A stretch of 64,000 nt of DNA from Trichomonas vaginalis G3. Lineage: Eukaryota; Parabasalia; Trichomonadida; Trichomonadidae. A model generated the notes under the pieces. That model saw only the letters and a program-made list of their open reading frames with translations. It was not told the origin of the DNA and did not search any database. The stretch covers positions 5,546,879 to 5,610,878 of the forward strand of contig NC_067206.1 of assembly GCF_026262505.1 (NCBI RefSeq), given 5' to 3'. Below are positions 51,320-60,989 of the stretch, piece after piece. The number at the start of each line of letters is the position of its first letter. The stretch's first letter is position 1. A program made the translations under genes and the position numbers.

Positions 51320-51570
51320 ATTAAATCATTTTATTTCACGTGATGGTCATATTAATGACTATGGACGACGTGCTCTTAATCATGCTCTTTTGAAAAAACA
51401 TATAGAAAAAGTTAGATTTGAACTAACAGCTCTTCATCCAGCAGCATTTCATAATAGCTAAGAATCAGTGGAACTTCTTGTTTCACATGGTGCCAGTACC
51501 AAGGAAAAAGGCGTATCCGGACAAACAGCTCTTCATATTGCTACAAAAAATAATTTCACTAATTATTAAA
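51320..51570 (+). pseudogene. ankyrin repeat pseudogene fragment
   Basis: Plus-strand remnants of ankyrin units (ALNHALLKKH.., then VELLVSHGASTKEKGVSGQT and ALHIATKNNF) with an internal stop (TAAGAA near 51,461). Oriented opposite to the preceding fragment, so the locus has been rearranged. Confidence 0.65.
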
Positions 51571-51779
51571 TGTCGGCTTTTAAAACAATTTTTTTTGTTT
51601 TATTTTTTAATAAACCTCGAAATGTTCTAGAACACAAGTTGGTAGGATTCCCCACTTTACATGCCGATTGTTCAAAACCCCTACATTCATATTAGTCATT
51701 ATATAAAAGAGGTGGCTACAACAAAAATATACAATGCAAACTTGTTAAATAAAAACACATTAAACAATAATTTTTTTAT

Positions 51780-53531
51780 TCATACATAAGTTTCTATTTT
51801 GAGTTTCTTATTGACATCTCCCCAGTTTTTTGTAGCAACACCGATCAATTTCTTAGGAGAAACTCCTTTGCAAACAGATTGTTCCGTAATTTTTTTAACA
51901 TTAGGGAAACCTCCTCCAACAAGTTTCTTTTGGTCGACATATTTGAATGCTCCGAAAAACCTCTGGATGAAAGTTTTTTCTGTAATTACTGGAAATTCAA
52001 CAACAAAAGCTGTATCAACATCCGAACACCATGGACCTTCTGCATATCCGCCAACAGCTTCCCATACCTTTCTATGGCAGCCTTGGAGGACTCCGTGGGT
52101 TTCCTTATTTGAGCCAATTTCCTTCCAAGGATTGAACCACGAGTATATCTGTTGAGTGGCTCCTTCAGAAAGGAATTTTGCCATTGCTTGTTCGTAGGAC
52201 AAGTAAATTGGCTTCATTTCGGATCTGATTAATGCAATATTACTGAATTCTTTTCTTCTTGCTGCATCTAATAAGGATATAGGTATGAGAACATCTGTAT
52301 TGGCACATATTATGAACTCACCAGAGGCCCTTCTTATGCCTACGTTGCGCATTAGATATTCTGGATTTGTTTCTTCGCTTTTGCTTTGATCAAATGGGAC
52401 AATAATAACTTTTACATGTGGCTTGATATATTTACCTGGGAAAATAACTCCAACACCTCGAGAATGAGTCAATAAAACAATTATTACTTCAATTGGAGTT
52501 GCCGGATATCGTTTGACATAATTATCCAGCCATGCAAGTTGTTTGTTCATATTATCTGTTGTAAAATCAAGTTCATTTGTGACAAAAACAATTGATAAGT
52601 AAATTTCTTCAGTTGGAATCAATTGTTTTGCAGCAAAATCAACACCATCCTCAACTTCTGGATCGAGCTTTCCTAAAACACGCTTTCCATTCAATGTAAG
52701 GTCGCATTTTGGATATTTATAAGCAATTGTCTCAAATAACTTCTCTGTATCGGTTCGTGCAGGTATCATAATAGCTCTAGGGTAATCGTCGGTCTCTCCA
52801 ATTATATATGGATAGAGTTTTTCTGTAATGTATTTTGCAGCTGATTTCGAACCAACTAAGTACTCATTTGGTTCGTTTACTGATGGATTTTCTGTAAGTG
52901 CACATCTAGAGACAATTACATTCAATAAATCGTTGTGGAAACTTAAATATTGAGGTCCAACAATTTTTGGACTATCTACAAGAATTGTTTCTGGTATCGC
53001 CAAATCTTTAGAAAATGTGTATGTTGGAACTTTAATTCGTCGAATAAAAGCTAACAAAAAGGCAGGATCTTCTAATTGTTCAAGACAAAGAAAAGCAAGT
53101 CTGTAATCTACGGATCGAAGTACATCGTAAGAAGCCATTTGATTTAAATCGATGTGTGATTTGCCTTTTATTTCAACGTAAGGAATATTTAATTCTTTAA
53201 GTTCTGAAACAAGTGAATATCCAATAGGAGTTGTTGATCCCACAACAAGTACATGCTTTTTCTTGGCAATTGGTGGTGCTATGTTTAAGATACATGACAA
53301 TCGAGATGGATCATCACGATCTACACAAAATGAAGTATAATTCATGCGTCTACTGTATCTGTTATCTAAGCATTCAGCAACAAAAGGATCCGAAATTGTT
53401 TGATTAAGAATGGACATGTAAATATATGGAGCTGATGATACTATGATGGCTAATACGATTAAATAGGAAATTTGCTTCTTTTTAGATCCAATATTTGATA
53501 AGAAAAGAGAGCAAAGATTCCCACAGCACAT
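51780..53531 (-). CDS. membrane glycosyltransferase fused to epimerase-like domain
   Basis: A 583-residue type II membrane protein. A cytosolic tail of ~20 residues and one membrane helix (about residues 21-42, ISYLIVLAIIVSSAPYIYMS) come first. A Rossmann-type segment follows, starting VLVVGSTTPIGYSLVSEL (about 94-112) as in NAD-dependent sugar epimerases. From about residue 305 a GT-A-type glycosyltransferase domain follows (LSIVFVTNE.., MRNVGIRRASGEFIICANTD with the D.D-like metal site). GGYAEGPWCSDVDTAF is the likely acceptor/catalytic region. It is probably a Golgi enzyme for surface glycans. The first domain may be non-catalytic, since the usual YxxxK was not located. Confidence 0.7.
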   Translation of the reverse strand: MCCGNLCSLFLSNIGSKKKQISYLIVLAIIVSSAPYIYMSILNQTISDPFVAECLDNRYSRRMNYTSFCVDRDDPSRLSCILNIAPPIAKKKHVLVVGSTTPIGYSLVSELKELNIPYVEIKGKSHIDLNQMASYDVLRSVDYRLAFLCLEQLEDPAFLLAFIRRIKVPTYTFSKDLAIPETILVDSPKIVGPQYLSFHNDLLNVIVSRCALTENPSVNEPNEYLVGSKSAAKYITEKLYPYIIGETDDYPRAIMIPARTDTEKLFETIAYKYPKCDLTLNGKRVLGKLDPEVEDGVDFAAKQLIPTEEIYLSIVFVTNELDFTTDNMNKQLAWLDNYVKRYPATPIEVIIVLLTHSRGVGVIFPGKYIKPHVKVIIVPFDQSKSEETNPEYLMRNVGIRRASGEFIICANTDVLIPISLLDAARRKEFSNIALIRSEMKPIYLSYEQAMAKFLSEGATQQIYSWFNPWKEIGSNKETHGVLQGCHRKVWEAVGGYAEGPWCSDVDTAFVVEFPVITEKTFIQRFFGAFKYVDQKKLVGGGFPNVKKITEQSVCKGVSPKKLIGVATKNWGDVNKKLKIETYV

Positions 53532-53638
53532 GAAAAGTGCTGAATTTTATATAAAATGTCATCAAACTTATCATCCTATGCTATGGTATATCTTGTTTTA
53601 ATTCCTTTATTTGGATATTTTTTATTTTTTTTTCAGAA

Positions 53639-54364
53639 ATGAAATTTTGGTTATATTCTCATCAAACAAAAACAGTTAAAGAGTCGGACAATATTTTAAG
53701 CCTACTCTCACTAGGAAATCATGAAGTTATTTCTGTTGTTGGTGGCGGCGGAAAAACACATACAGTTTTCGAAATATCTCATGAGTTAGTAAAACAAGGA
53801 AAGAAAGTAATATTATGCACAACTACAGCAATGATGTTCCCTGAAGAACCAGTTTATACAGGAAACAATATCGAAGAAATTAAATCAATGTTTAAAAACT
53901 CGCTAGTCATTGTTGGCACCAGAATAGGACCTAAAAAGATGGGGCCACCAGACTCATCGATTTATGATCAATTAGATTCAATATGCGATTATTTAGTTAT
54001 TGAAGCCGACGGCTCTCGTCAGCTTCCTCTTAAATTCCCTCGAAGTCATGAACCAGTTTTACATCCTCGCAGTACACTTGTAATTGGACTTGCTGGAATT
54101 GATTCTTTCGGTGCAAAATTAGAGGATGTATGTCACAAACCTCCAACAGCAGTTGAATTACTCCACAAAACGAATGAAGACATCATTGATGAAAAAGATA
54201 TTGCATTTATTCTCGAAAGTGAAGATGGTCAGATGAAAAACGTTAAATGTAGATATATCGCTATAATAAACAAAGTTGATGACGACACAAGATATAACAA
54301 TGCAATTCTTGTTGCTCAAAATCTGAAAAACCATGATTGCATCTTTTCAACTTATGATCTTTAA
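53639..54364 (+). CDS. yqeC: YqeC-like ATPase (selenium-dependent hydroxylase accessory family)
   Basis: A 241-residue soluble protein of bacterial type. The P-loop is VVGGGGKTHTVFEISHEL (about residue 34). Then come KKVILCTTTAMM and the family's YLVIEADGSRQLPLKFPRSH, with a later GLAGIDSFGAKLED, all characteristic of YqeC. In bacteria yqeC sits with genes for selenium-dependent molybdenum hydroxylases. The length is about right. The gene is intron-free with trichomonad codon use and a 107-bp divergent promoter shared with the glycosyltransferase gene. It is a strong candidate for acquisition from bacteria. Its function here is unknown. Confidence 0.85.
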   Translation: MKFWLYSHQTKTVKESDNILSLLSLGNHEVISVVGGGGKTHTVFEISHELVKQGKKVILCTTTAMMFPEEPVYTGNNIEEIKSMFKNSLVIVGTRIGPKKMGPPDSSIYDQLDSICDYLVIEADGSRQLPLKFPRSHEPVLHPRSTLVIGLAGIDSFGAKLEDVCHKPPTAVELLHKTNEDIIDEKDIAFILESEDGQMKNVKCRYIAIINKVDDDTRYNNAILVAQNLKNHDCIFSTYDL

Positions 54365-54680
54365 AAATTTCTTAGGAAATGCTTATATTATCTCATTTAG
54401 ATACATATCTTAGTAAATTTTAATAGTTTTGATTTTGATATTTGCAATAAATTCATAATAACCATTATCATTTTTCGCACTGATGTTAAAACCATCTGAT
54501 CGACATTTACTCAATATTTACAAAATTAACTTAATGAACTTAAGTGATTAAAAAGGAAATCTTCATGATCAGTGTTTTTCCACAGATACAATATGGCATT
54601 TATTTTCCTAAACGAATTTTAAAGATGTTTTATATGGTAAAATTGAAATGTGTCTTTATAAAAAGTTCTAAAATTGTTTC
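54365..54680. other. intergenic
   Basis: AT-rich; nothing recognised. Confidence 0.5.
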
Positions 54681-55850
54681 ATGTCTGATCAAGGCATTCA
54701 CCCAAATGTTTACAGTGAATTGCGAAGTTTATATAAATGCTACATCGATTCATATAATGCATTGTATCAGCTGAAAACTGAAAAAGAAGACGAAATAAAC
54801 AAGATTTACAAAATGATCAAAACAGAATTGATTGAATCCAAGAAATGTCTTCCTCAATATATTATGCAAGACATATTAAAAATCATCCCCTATAATAATC
54901 GCTATACAAAATCATATTTATCTCTTGCCAAACTCATATATAATGATTATAAGTTAAATGAGGAAATCAAAATTTCATGTACTTTTGAATACCTATTTTA
55001 TAAAGAATATGGAATTAAATTAAACGAATCGGATAATTTCGAAACAACTAAATTAGAAAATATCAATATTCATACAGAAAATACGATTTGTAGAGCAATT
55101 ATGTATAATGACAAAGATAGATTCATCACATTCACTGAAAGAGATGATTTTGATAAAAATCAAAAAATTAAAAGTGATTTATATCAATACTCTCATGAAG
55201 GATATTCATTACTTGAATTATGTTGTTACCATGGAGCATTTGATTGTTTCGAATTATTAAGAACAAAATTTAACTCAAAAATAACTTATATGTGAGTGAA
55301 TGTTTGAAATATCAAACACCAGATGAAGCATGCATGAATTTTGCAATTATTTCACACAACATTGATTTTGTTACATTCTTGATGAATACAATATAACGAT
55401 CAATTTATATTTTTGCGAATGGTATGATAATTTGGAGTCATTTTTTATTTATTTCGATCAAACCAATGATTTGAACAAATGCTTTATTAATTCAGAGAGG
55501 TTCAATATTCCATCCTTACTCGAATATTTCCTTTCACATGGTGAAATATCAATGAAAAGGATAACGATGGAAATACCGTTCTTCATAAAGCAGCATGGAA
55601 AAATAGTAAAGAAACCGCCGAACTTTTTATTTCATATGGTGCAAATATTAATGAAAAAGATAAATTGGAAAGAACAGCTCTTCATACAGCAGCATTTTGG
55701 AATGGTAAAGAAATCATCGAACTTCTTATTTCACGTGGTGCAAATATTAATGAAAAAAAAATAATGGAAGTAGCGCTCTTCATATTGCAGAAAAAATGAT
55801 ATCAAAGAAACTGCCAAACTTCTTATTTCACATGGTGCAATATAAGATGA
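54681..55850 (+). pseudogene. ankyrin/DUF3447 gene, frameshifted
   Basis: The 5' part (to 55,295, 204 residues) begins MSDQGIHPNVYSELRSLYKC, the family-typical N-terminal domain, and continues into the DUF3447 region (ERDDFDKNQ.., SLLELCCYHGAFDCFELLR). After the stop at 55,295 the rest survives in several frames, including clear ankyrin units near 55,560-55,850 (AAWKNSKETAELFISYGANI, TALHTAAFWNGKEIIELLIS). A complete relative would be about 600 residues, so this is a pseudogene with at least four shifts. Confidence 0.8.
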
Positions 55851-55859
55851 CTATTGTTT

Positions 55860-57045
55860 TATGATAATCCTGTCTAAGAATAAAAGATAATATTTTTGGT
55901 CTTAATGAATCGAACAAAGTCAAAATGAAAAAGTAAAAATAAGCATTGAAAACAGCAGAAAAGATCCGATCGATGTAGATAAACAATTCAAATGGGAAAC
56001 ACATATGAATAATGAACAACTGATTAATCATTAAAAATGATAAAAATAATAATGGCATTATAAGCTGCTGTTCGAGAAGTCAAAGCTTCTGGGAGATTTT
56101 GAATAGCCTAATTAGCAAAGTAATAAATAGAACCATGCTGAATCCTGAGCAATCAAGGCGCAAATAAATTTGGAAAATTAAAAAGTTTTTAAAATTATAT
56201 TGTAAAATTAAAAAGTTTTTAAAATTATATTATATAGCAAACTTTTACAAAAATTAACAACTTGTAATATAGATCCAAAGACAATAAAATAGCAATTAAG
56301 CAGTATGTTGCACAAAAATTGGATCTAGCTCAGTAATCCGAGAAAATAGATATTTAAATTTTTAATTCATGCTAAATTGTATATGAATTTCTGATTCAGT
56401 GCCGAAGTTCTGTATTAGCGTGTTGAGAATATCTTGTATCTTTATGAAATATTTTTTTGAAATGCAATATAATCTTTAATCCGTTATAAAATTTTGAGAA
56501 AGTAAGACATTTGTAATAGCTCATAGAGAGCTATCATATCGCGAGATTAGGAGGATTTTTATAGAGCCATTTTGAAGTCGAAAATTTCGACCCAACCAAA
56601 CTAACTCTCAATAGCATGAATCTAAGGCTTATATGCTGGTAGGAGGCTGCGCTAGTTTATACTGAATTTCATGATGTCGAGTTAATTTCGAATAATTTCG
56701 GGAGTTAATTTTAATTGTGCTAAAAATTAGATAATGGAAATTCTAGAGTCTTGAGTATAGAAATAAACCACGTCAATTTCATAGCCGATAATTGATCACT
56801 AAGACCATAGCAAAGTGATAAAGAGGCATATGAAAATGAAATTTAGGTGTCACTTTTCGTGCAAGTACATTTGTTTAAAGCTAATGTTGTAAACAGAAAT
56901 TCATCAAAAGTGACACATCAGAAAAGCTAAAATATTGAATTTTTGGAACTTTTGATAGAGCACGTTTTTAAATATTAATTAAAGTAAATGTATATTTTGT
57001 AAAGATTCTTTTTAATAAAAAAATAAAATTTTGAAGAAGAACACA
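55860..57045. other. gene-free stretch left of the palindrome
   Basis: No gene seen. A ~31-bp direct repeat (AAAATTAAAAAGTTTTTAAA type) occurs twice at about 56,184-56,245. TGTCACTTTT and an inverted partner of the sequence at 58,106 lie at 56,855-56,915. Confidence 0.55.
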
Positions 57046-58130
57046 AAATCTTCTGAAAAATAATATCACATAAACTCATATTATTTTCTAATATATAACT
57101 ATTTTATATAAAAATCAAATTCAATGATCTTAAAAGCGAAGGATAAACCTCAAAATTTACGAATATAATGAGTGGGAATATAATGCTTATCTATCATAAA
57201 ACCATATGAAATATCAATTTTTGCTTTACGCCTAATTTTTGACGACAATTAGCAAAAAATGTTAAATGTTAACACTCAGTCCATTTGAATATGAAAAATA
57301 AAATTGACTTTGATTAAATGTTTTTATTTATCATGCAATTCTTCTTGCGACCAAGATTTGAATAAAAGTTCAAAAAATAAGATAGCTTAAAAAATAATAT
57401 ACGGTAGTGTTTACTAATAGATGAATAGTATATAAATTCTATTAAAATGGATTTGATCCAAAAAAATAAAACCAAAAATAATTGTTATAATTTAAATGAA
57501 GAAGTAATTTAAAACGATTTTATTTATGATCAAATTTTATATATTTTTTTGGATCAAATCCATTTTAATAGAATTTATATACTATTCATCTATTAGTAAA
57601 CACTACCGTATATTATTTTTTAAGCTATCTTATTTTTTGAACTTTTATTCAAATCTTTGGTCGCAAGAAGAATTGCATGATAAATAAAAACATTTAATCA
57701 AAGTCAATTTTATTTTTCATATTCAAATGGACTGAGTGTTAACATTTAACATTTTTTGCTAATTGTCGTCAAAAATTAGGCGTAAAGCAAAAATTGATAT
57801 TTCATATGGTTTTATGATAGATAAGCATTATATTCCCACTCATTATATTCGTAAATTTTGAGGTTTATCCTTCGCTTTTAAGATCATTGAATTTGATTTT
57901 TATATAAAATAGTTATATATTAGAAAATAATATGAGTTTATGTGATATTATTTTTCAGAAGATTTCATTCTATATGCCTATGAAAAGTACTCTCAAAACT
58001 AACTTTTTCCTAATTATAATTAAATCTAGAATATTGTATTATGCTTAGTATTATTTCATTTTTCTCATTCAATTTAGAATTTACAGATGTCAAAAAATTG
58101 AGAGCTGTCACTTTTGATGAATTTCTGTTT
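56891..58130. repeat. 25-bp inverted repeat outside the palindrome
   Basis: 56,891-56,915 and 58,106-58,130 are perfect inverted copies of each other, containing TGTCACTTTTGATGAATTTC (right, plus strand). The right copy is ~90-115 bp upstream of the start at 58,220 and may be promoter sequence; the left copy faces the other way. The sequences between these and the palindrome arms are not alike. Confidence 0.75.
57046..57965. repeat. near-perfect palindrome, two 423-bp arms
   Basis: Left arm 57,046-57,468 and right arm 57,543-57,965 are inverted copies, with only a few single-base differences or indels seen (for example near 57,350 versus 57,655), around a 74-bp centre. No ORF of note. No clear target duplication at the outer ends. 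The arms contain ACACTCAGTCCAT followed by an A-rich stretch, resembling ACACTCAGCCCAT in the terminal repeat of Polinton B, so it may be derived from element ends. Confidence 0.9.
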
Positions 58131-58219
58131 ATTACACTAATTTGAGAAATTGATATATATCTGTCCATATCAAAGATTTATTAAAAAAATTCTGATACAA
58201 TTTCGTAATTTTTTTTTAG

Positions 58220-58646
58220 ATGAGTCATAAGCTCATCCAGAATTATGAATATATAGCTGCACATATCAAAGATTACATTCAAGAGGAAAAGCTTTTTGAT
58301 ATTTTTGAACTCAAAGATTTAAAGAAAATCCTAAGATTAGCGAACTTTACATCAGAAGATTTCATTACTCTTCTTAAACAATCTGAATCTACCCTTGATG
58401 AAAATGAGTTATATGAATGCGCTCGAAACACTAAAGTTTCAATCCGCAATTACCAAGAAGTTATTTCAACACTTAAATCTGTTCGAAAATACATGAAATT
58501 AACTATGTTAGATGGAATTATTGGTTTTTTAGATGAAACTGATAAAATTATTTCAGAATCAACAGTGAAAATCCAAAAACTTCAAGCAGAGTTAAATTCC
58601 ATTCAAAAAGCAAAACAAAAAAGTGACAACGAACTACAATTTCTTA
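58220..58646 (+). pseudogene. N-terminal part of an ankyrin-family gene cut by Polinton C
   Basis: Starts MSHKLIQNYEYIAAHIKDYI and continues ~142 residues of the helical N-terminal domain that precedes ankyrin repeats in a large trichomonad family (..KILRLANFTSEDFITLLKQS.., then a coiled stretch ending KSDNELQFLK). Family similarity then stops abruptly and the frame ends four codons later inside element sequence. The ankyrin part is not in the window. If expressed, it would be a headpiece only. Confidence 0.65.
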
Positions 58647-58707
58647 AGGGTCCACTGTAAGGCCAAATAAGGACTATCGTCGTCCCAAAAATATTGCTCA
58701 AGATGGT

Positions 58708-58855
58708 GTTTTATAGAATTCTCTTTCTTTTAATATCAATCATCGTTTTATAGAATTCTCTTTCTTTTAATATCAATCATCGTTTTATAGAATTCTCTTT
58801 CTTTTAATATCAATCATCGTTTTATTACATTCTCTTTCTTTTAATATCAATCATC
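58708..58855. repeat. 37-bp tandem repeat, 4 copies, in Polinton C
   Basis: Units starting GTTTTATAGAATTCTCTTTC at 58,708, 58,745, 58,782 and 58,819. The first three are identical and the last has two changes. Subterminal tandem repeat near the left end. Confidence 0.92.
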
Positions 58856-58873
58856 GAAAAAAAAAGGTAGTGG

Positions 58874-58970
58874 GGCTTCCAGGCGCGTTGCGCCCTCTAG
58901 CCCTGAAGATGTTTAGTATAAATGAAGTTTTTATTCGGAGGGCTTCCAGGCGCGTTGCGCCCTCTAGCCC
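58874..58970. repeat. duplicated GC-rich 30-bp hairpin in Polinton C
   Basis: 58,874-58,903 and 58,941-58,970 are identical and contain GGCGCGTTGCGCC (hairpin) flanked by CTTCCA and CTCTAG. They stand out in the AT-rich surroundings. Confidence 0.88.
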
Positions 58971-59243
58971 ATAAAAAATTTCTGAGGACGAGCCAGCCGT
59001 TGACTTTTTTGTAGAGCACTCAAAATAGTATAACTTTGTCCGGACAAGTAAGGGTCTATCGTCGCTACAGGAAAAGTTACAGGCGTTCCAAGGAAGTATA
59101 CTTTGAGAAGCCTTTCCCCCCTTATAGAATGAGATAGGACGGTTATTTTACAAAACTGACAACACTTTGACCGAGTAGTTTTTTGTGCTGAACAAAAAGT
59201 GTCATATAAACATTGTCAAAAACCGTTTTTTACTTCACTTAAA

Positions 59244-60989
59244 ATGCCACGTAAGCTACGTAAGAATATACGTAAGAGGAAGGGAGCATTGAAACATCCA
59301 ATAGTAAAACTGACACCACAACAACAGTTGCAACAACAAATGATGAATGACCCCACTATGCTGCAACAAATGTCAAGCAACCCTATGCTTTTAAACCGAG
59401 TTATTGGTGCACAGAGTGGAGGTTTAAGAGCGGCACTTTTAGCGAAAATGACAGGCTATGGTGGAGCTGCAGACGGAACAGCTTATAACCCTCAAAGTCA
59501 AATGAATTTGAGTTCACTCAAAAATCAAATAACAGATGTCAAAAAGTCAAACATAGACATACAGAAACAAATAAGTGAAAACGAAAAGAAACTAGAATAT
59601 GACAGACACACAAAGAAACTCAATGAGTTAAACGTAGAGAAAAAGAAGAAAGAAGAACAACTGAAAGAACTAAGTACAGAGGAATATGCGAAAAAAGTGT
59701 CAGAAAAAGCAGCAGAAGTAGCAAAAATGGAACAAGATGTTATAAATTTGAAAAACCATACTACTCAATATAAAGTACTGAAAGATGAAGAGATAAAACA
59801 AAAAGCCATGAAGACATATATGGATAGCGATGAGTATAAAAAAGAAGTTGAAGCAAATGTAAAGGCAGAAAAACTTTTACAGTTGCAAAACCAAACCGTA
59901 CAGTATGAAAACTTAGCACAAGAAAGTAAAAATAACGACGCAGCCATGCAAAAGGCAATGAAAAGCGCAGAATATATAAAAGCTAATAATGACTGGTTAG
60001 ATGCCCAAGCCAACGCTAAAGCAGCCCAACTTATAGGGTCAATAAGGACAAAAATACAAGCGGATGAAGACAGTTCAAATGAAGCTTTAATGAATGCTGA
60101 CTTTAAGAATGCCTTCGAAGCTCTTCATAGTAAGGTGAAACTAGTGAACGACTTCTCATCTGGAAAGAAACTGAAGTCTGAAGGTTTCGACAAAGAGTTA
60201 AGAGAAGTAGCACAAAATATGACGAAAATAACAGATGCAGCAACGAGACAGGCAGTTCAAAGTGCCTATGACGCCGTTAGAGCAACTGTTGTGGAAAGTC
60301 AAGAAAAAGAGTTACAACAGACCAAAACAGACCTAGTAAATGCTTTCTTAAGAACGAAAAGTCAGGTAGGACATTATGCTGCAGATGGAACATATGTGCC
60401 AGCTGGTGGAACTTATATACCACCAAACCCTCCAAGAGAAGCACCTGCACCAGGACTACCTAAAACATTTACATCGTCACATGGACACAGACACAGGCAT
60501 GCACCACAACAACAACCAAAACCAACAGTTCAAAACCCTGCACCACAACCAAAACCAGCACAACAACCACCTCCACAACCAGCACAGCAACCAACAGTTC
60601 AAAACCCTGCACAACAACAACCACAAACAGAGCAAGGACATAAAAGAAGTAGAGAAAAAGGAAACCAAGAATTCTTAAAAATGCTTAAGGAAGATTATGG
60701 TTACCCAGATACTCTTGACTTTAGTGACAGATATAAAGAAGCTATTAGAAAGTTCAAGGAAGGAAATACTGACCCGAACCTATTTAGCTTTATGGTTCAG
60801 CATCAAATCGGATATAATCTCAAACCTGGAAAATACAAGCTCGCTAAGGGATATGATTTAATAGCATATCATCCAAATGACATGAATGAATTTACTCCGA
60901 GATATTTGATGTCAGAGCTAAATGATAATTCAACTCTCTTCATGAAACGCGTAAAAATAGAGACGGAACGAAAGAAGAAAGGTTTATGA
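59244..60989 (+). CDS. coiled-coil, Gln/Pro-rich Polinton protein
   Basis: A 581-residue product read from MPRKLRKNIRKRKGALKHPI (ATG at 59,244) that looks whole. It has a basic N-terminus, then a Gln/Met-rich segment, then long charged coiled coil (about residues 90-390). A Pro/Gln-rich linker with HGHRHRH follows (about 410-475). A C-terminal domain of ~100 residues follows (EDYGYPDTLDFSDRYKEAIR.., then LKPGKYKLAKGYDLIAYHPN). It is the first gene inside the left end and precedes the capsid genes, so a virion scaffold or core role is plausible. No family is recognised. Confidence 0.6.
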   Translation: MPRKLRKNIRKRKGALKHPIVKLTPQQQLQQQMMNDPTMLQQMSSNPMLLNRVIGAQSGGLRAALLAKMTGYGGAADGTAYNPQSQMNLSSLKNQITDVKKSNIDIQKQISENEKKLEYDRHTKKLNELNVEKKKKEEQLKELSTEEYAKKVSEKAAEVAKMEQDVINLKNHTTQYKVLKDEEIKQKAMKTYMDSDEYKKEVEANVKAEKLLQLQNQTVQYENLAQESKNNDAAMQKAMKSAEYIKANNDWLDAQANAKAAQLIGSIRTKIQADEDSSNEALMNADFKNAFEALHSKVKLVNDFSSGKKLKSEGFDKELREVAQNMTKITDAATRQAVQSAYDAVRATVVESQEKELQQTKTDLVNAFLRTKSQVGHYAADGTYVPAGGTYIPPNPPREAPAPGLPKTFTSSHGHRHRHAPQQQPKPTVQNPAPQPKPAQQPPPQPAQQPTVQNPAQQQPQTEQGHKRSREKGNQEFLKMLKEDYGYPDTLDFSDRYKEAIRKFKEGNTDPNLFSFMVQHQIGYNLKPGKYKLAKGYDLIAYHPNDMNEFTPRYLMSELNDNSTLFMKRVKIETERKKKGL

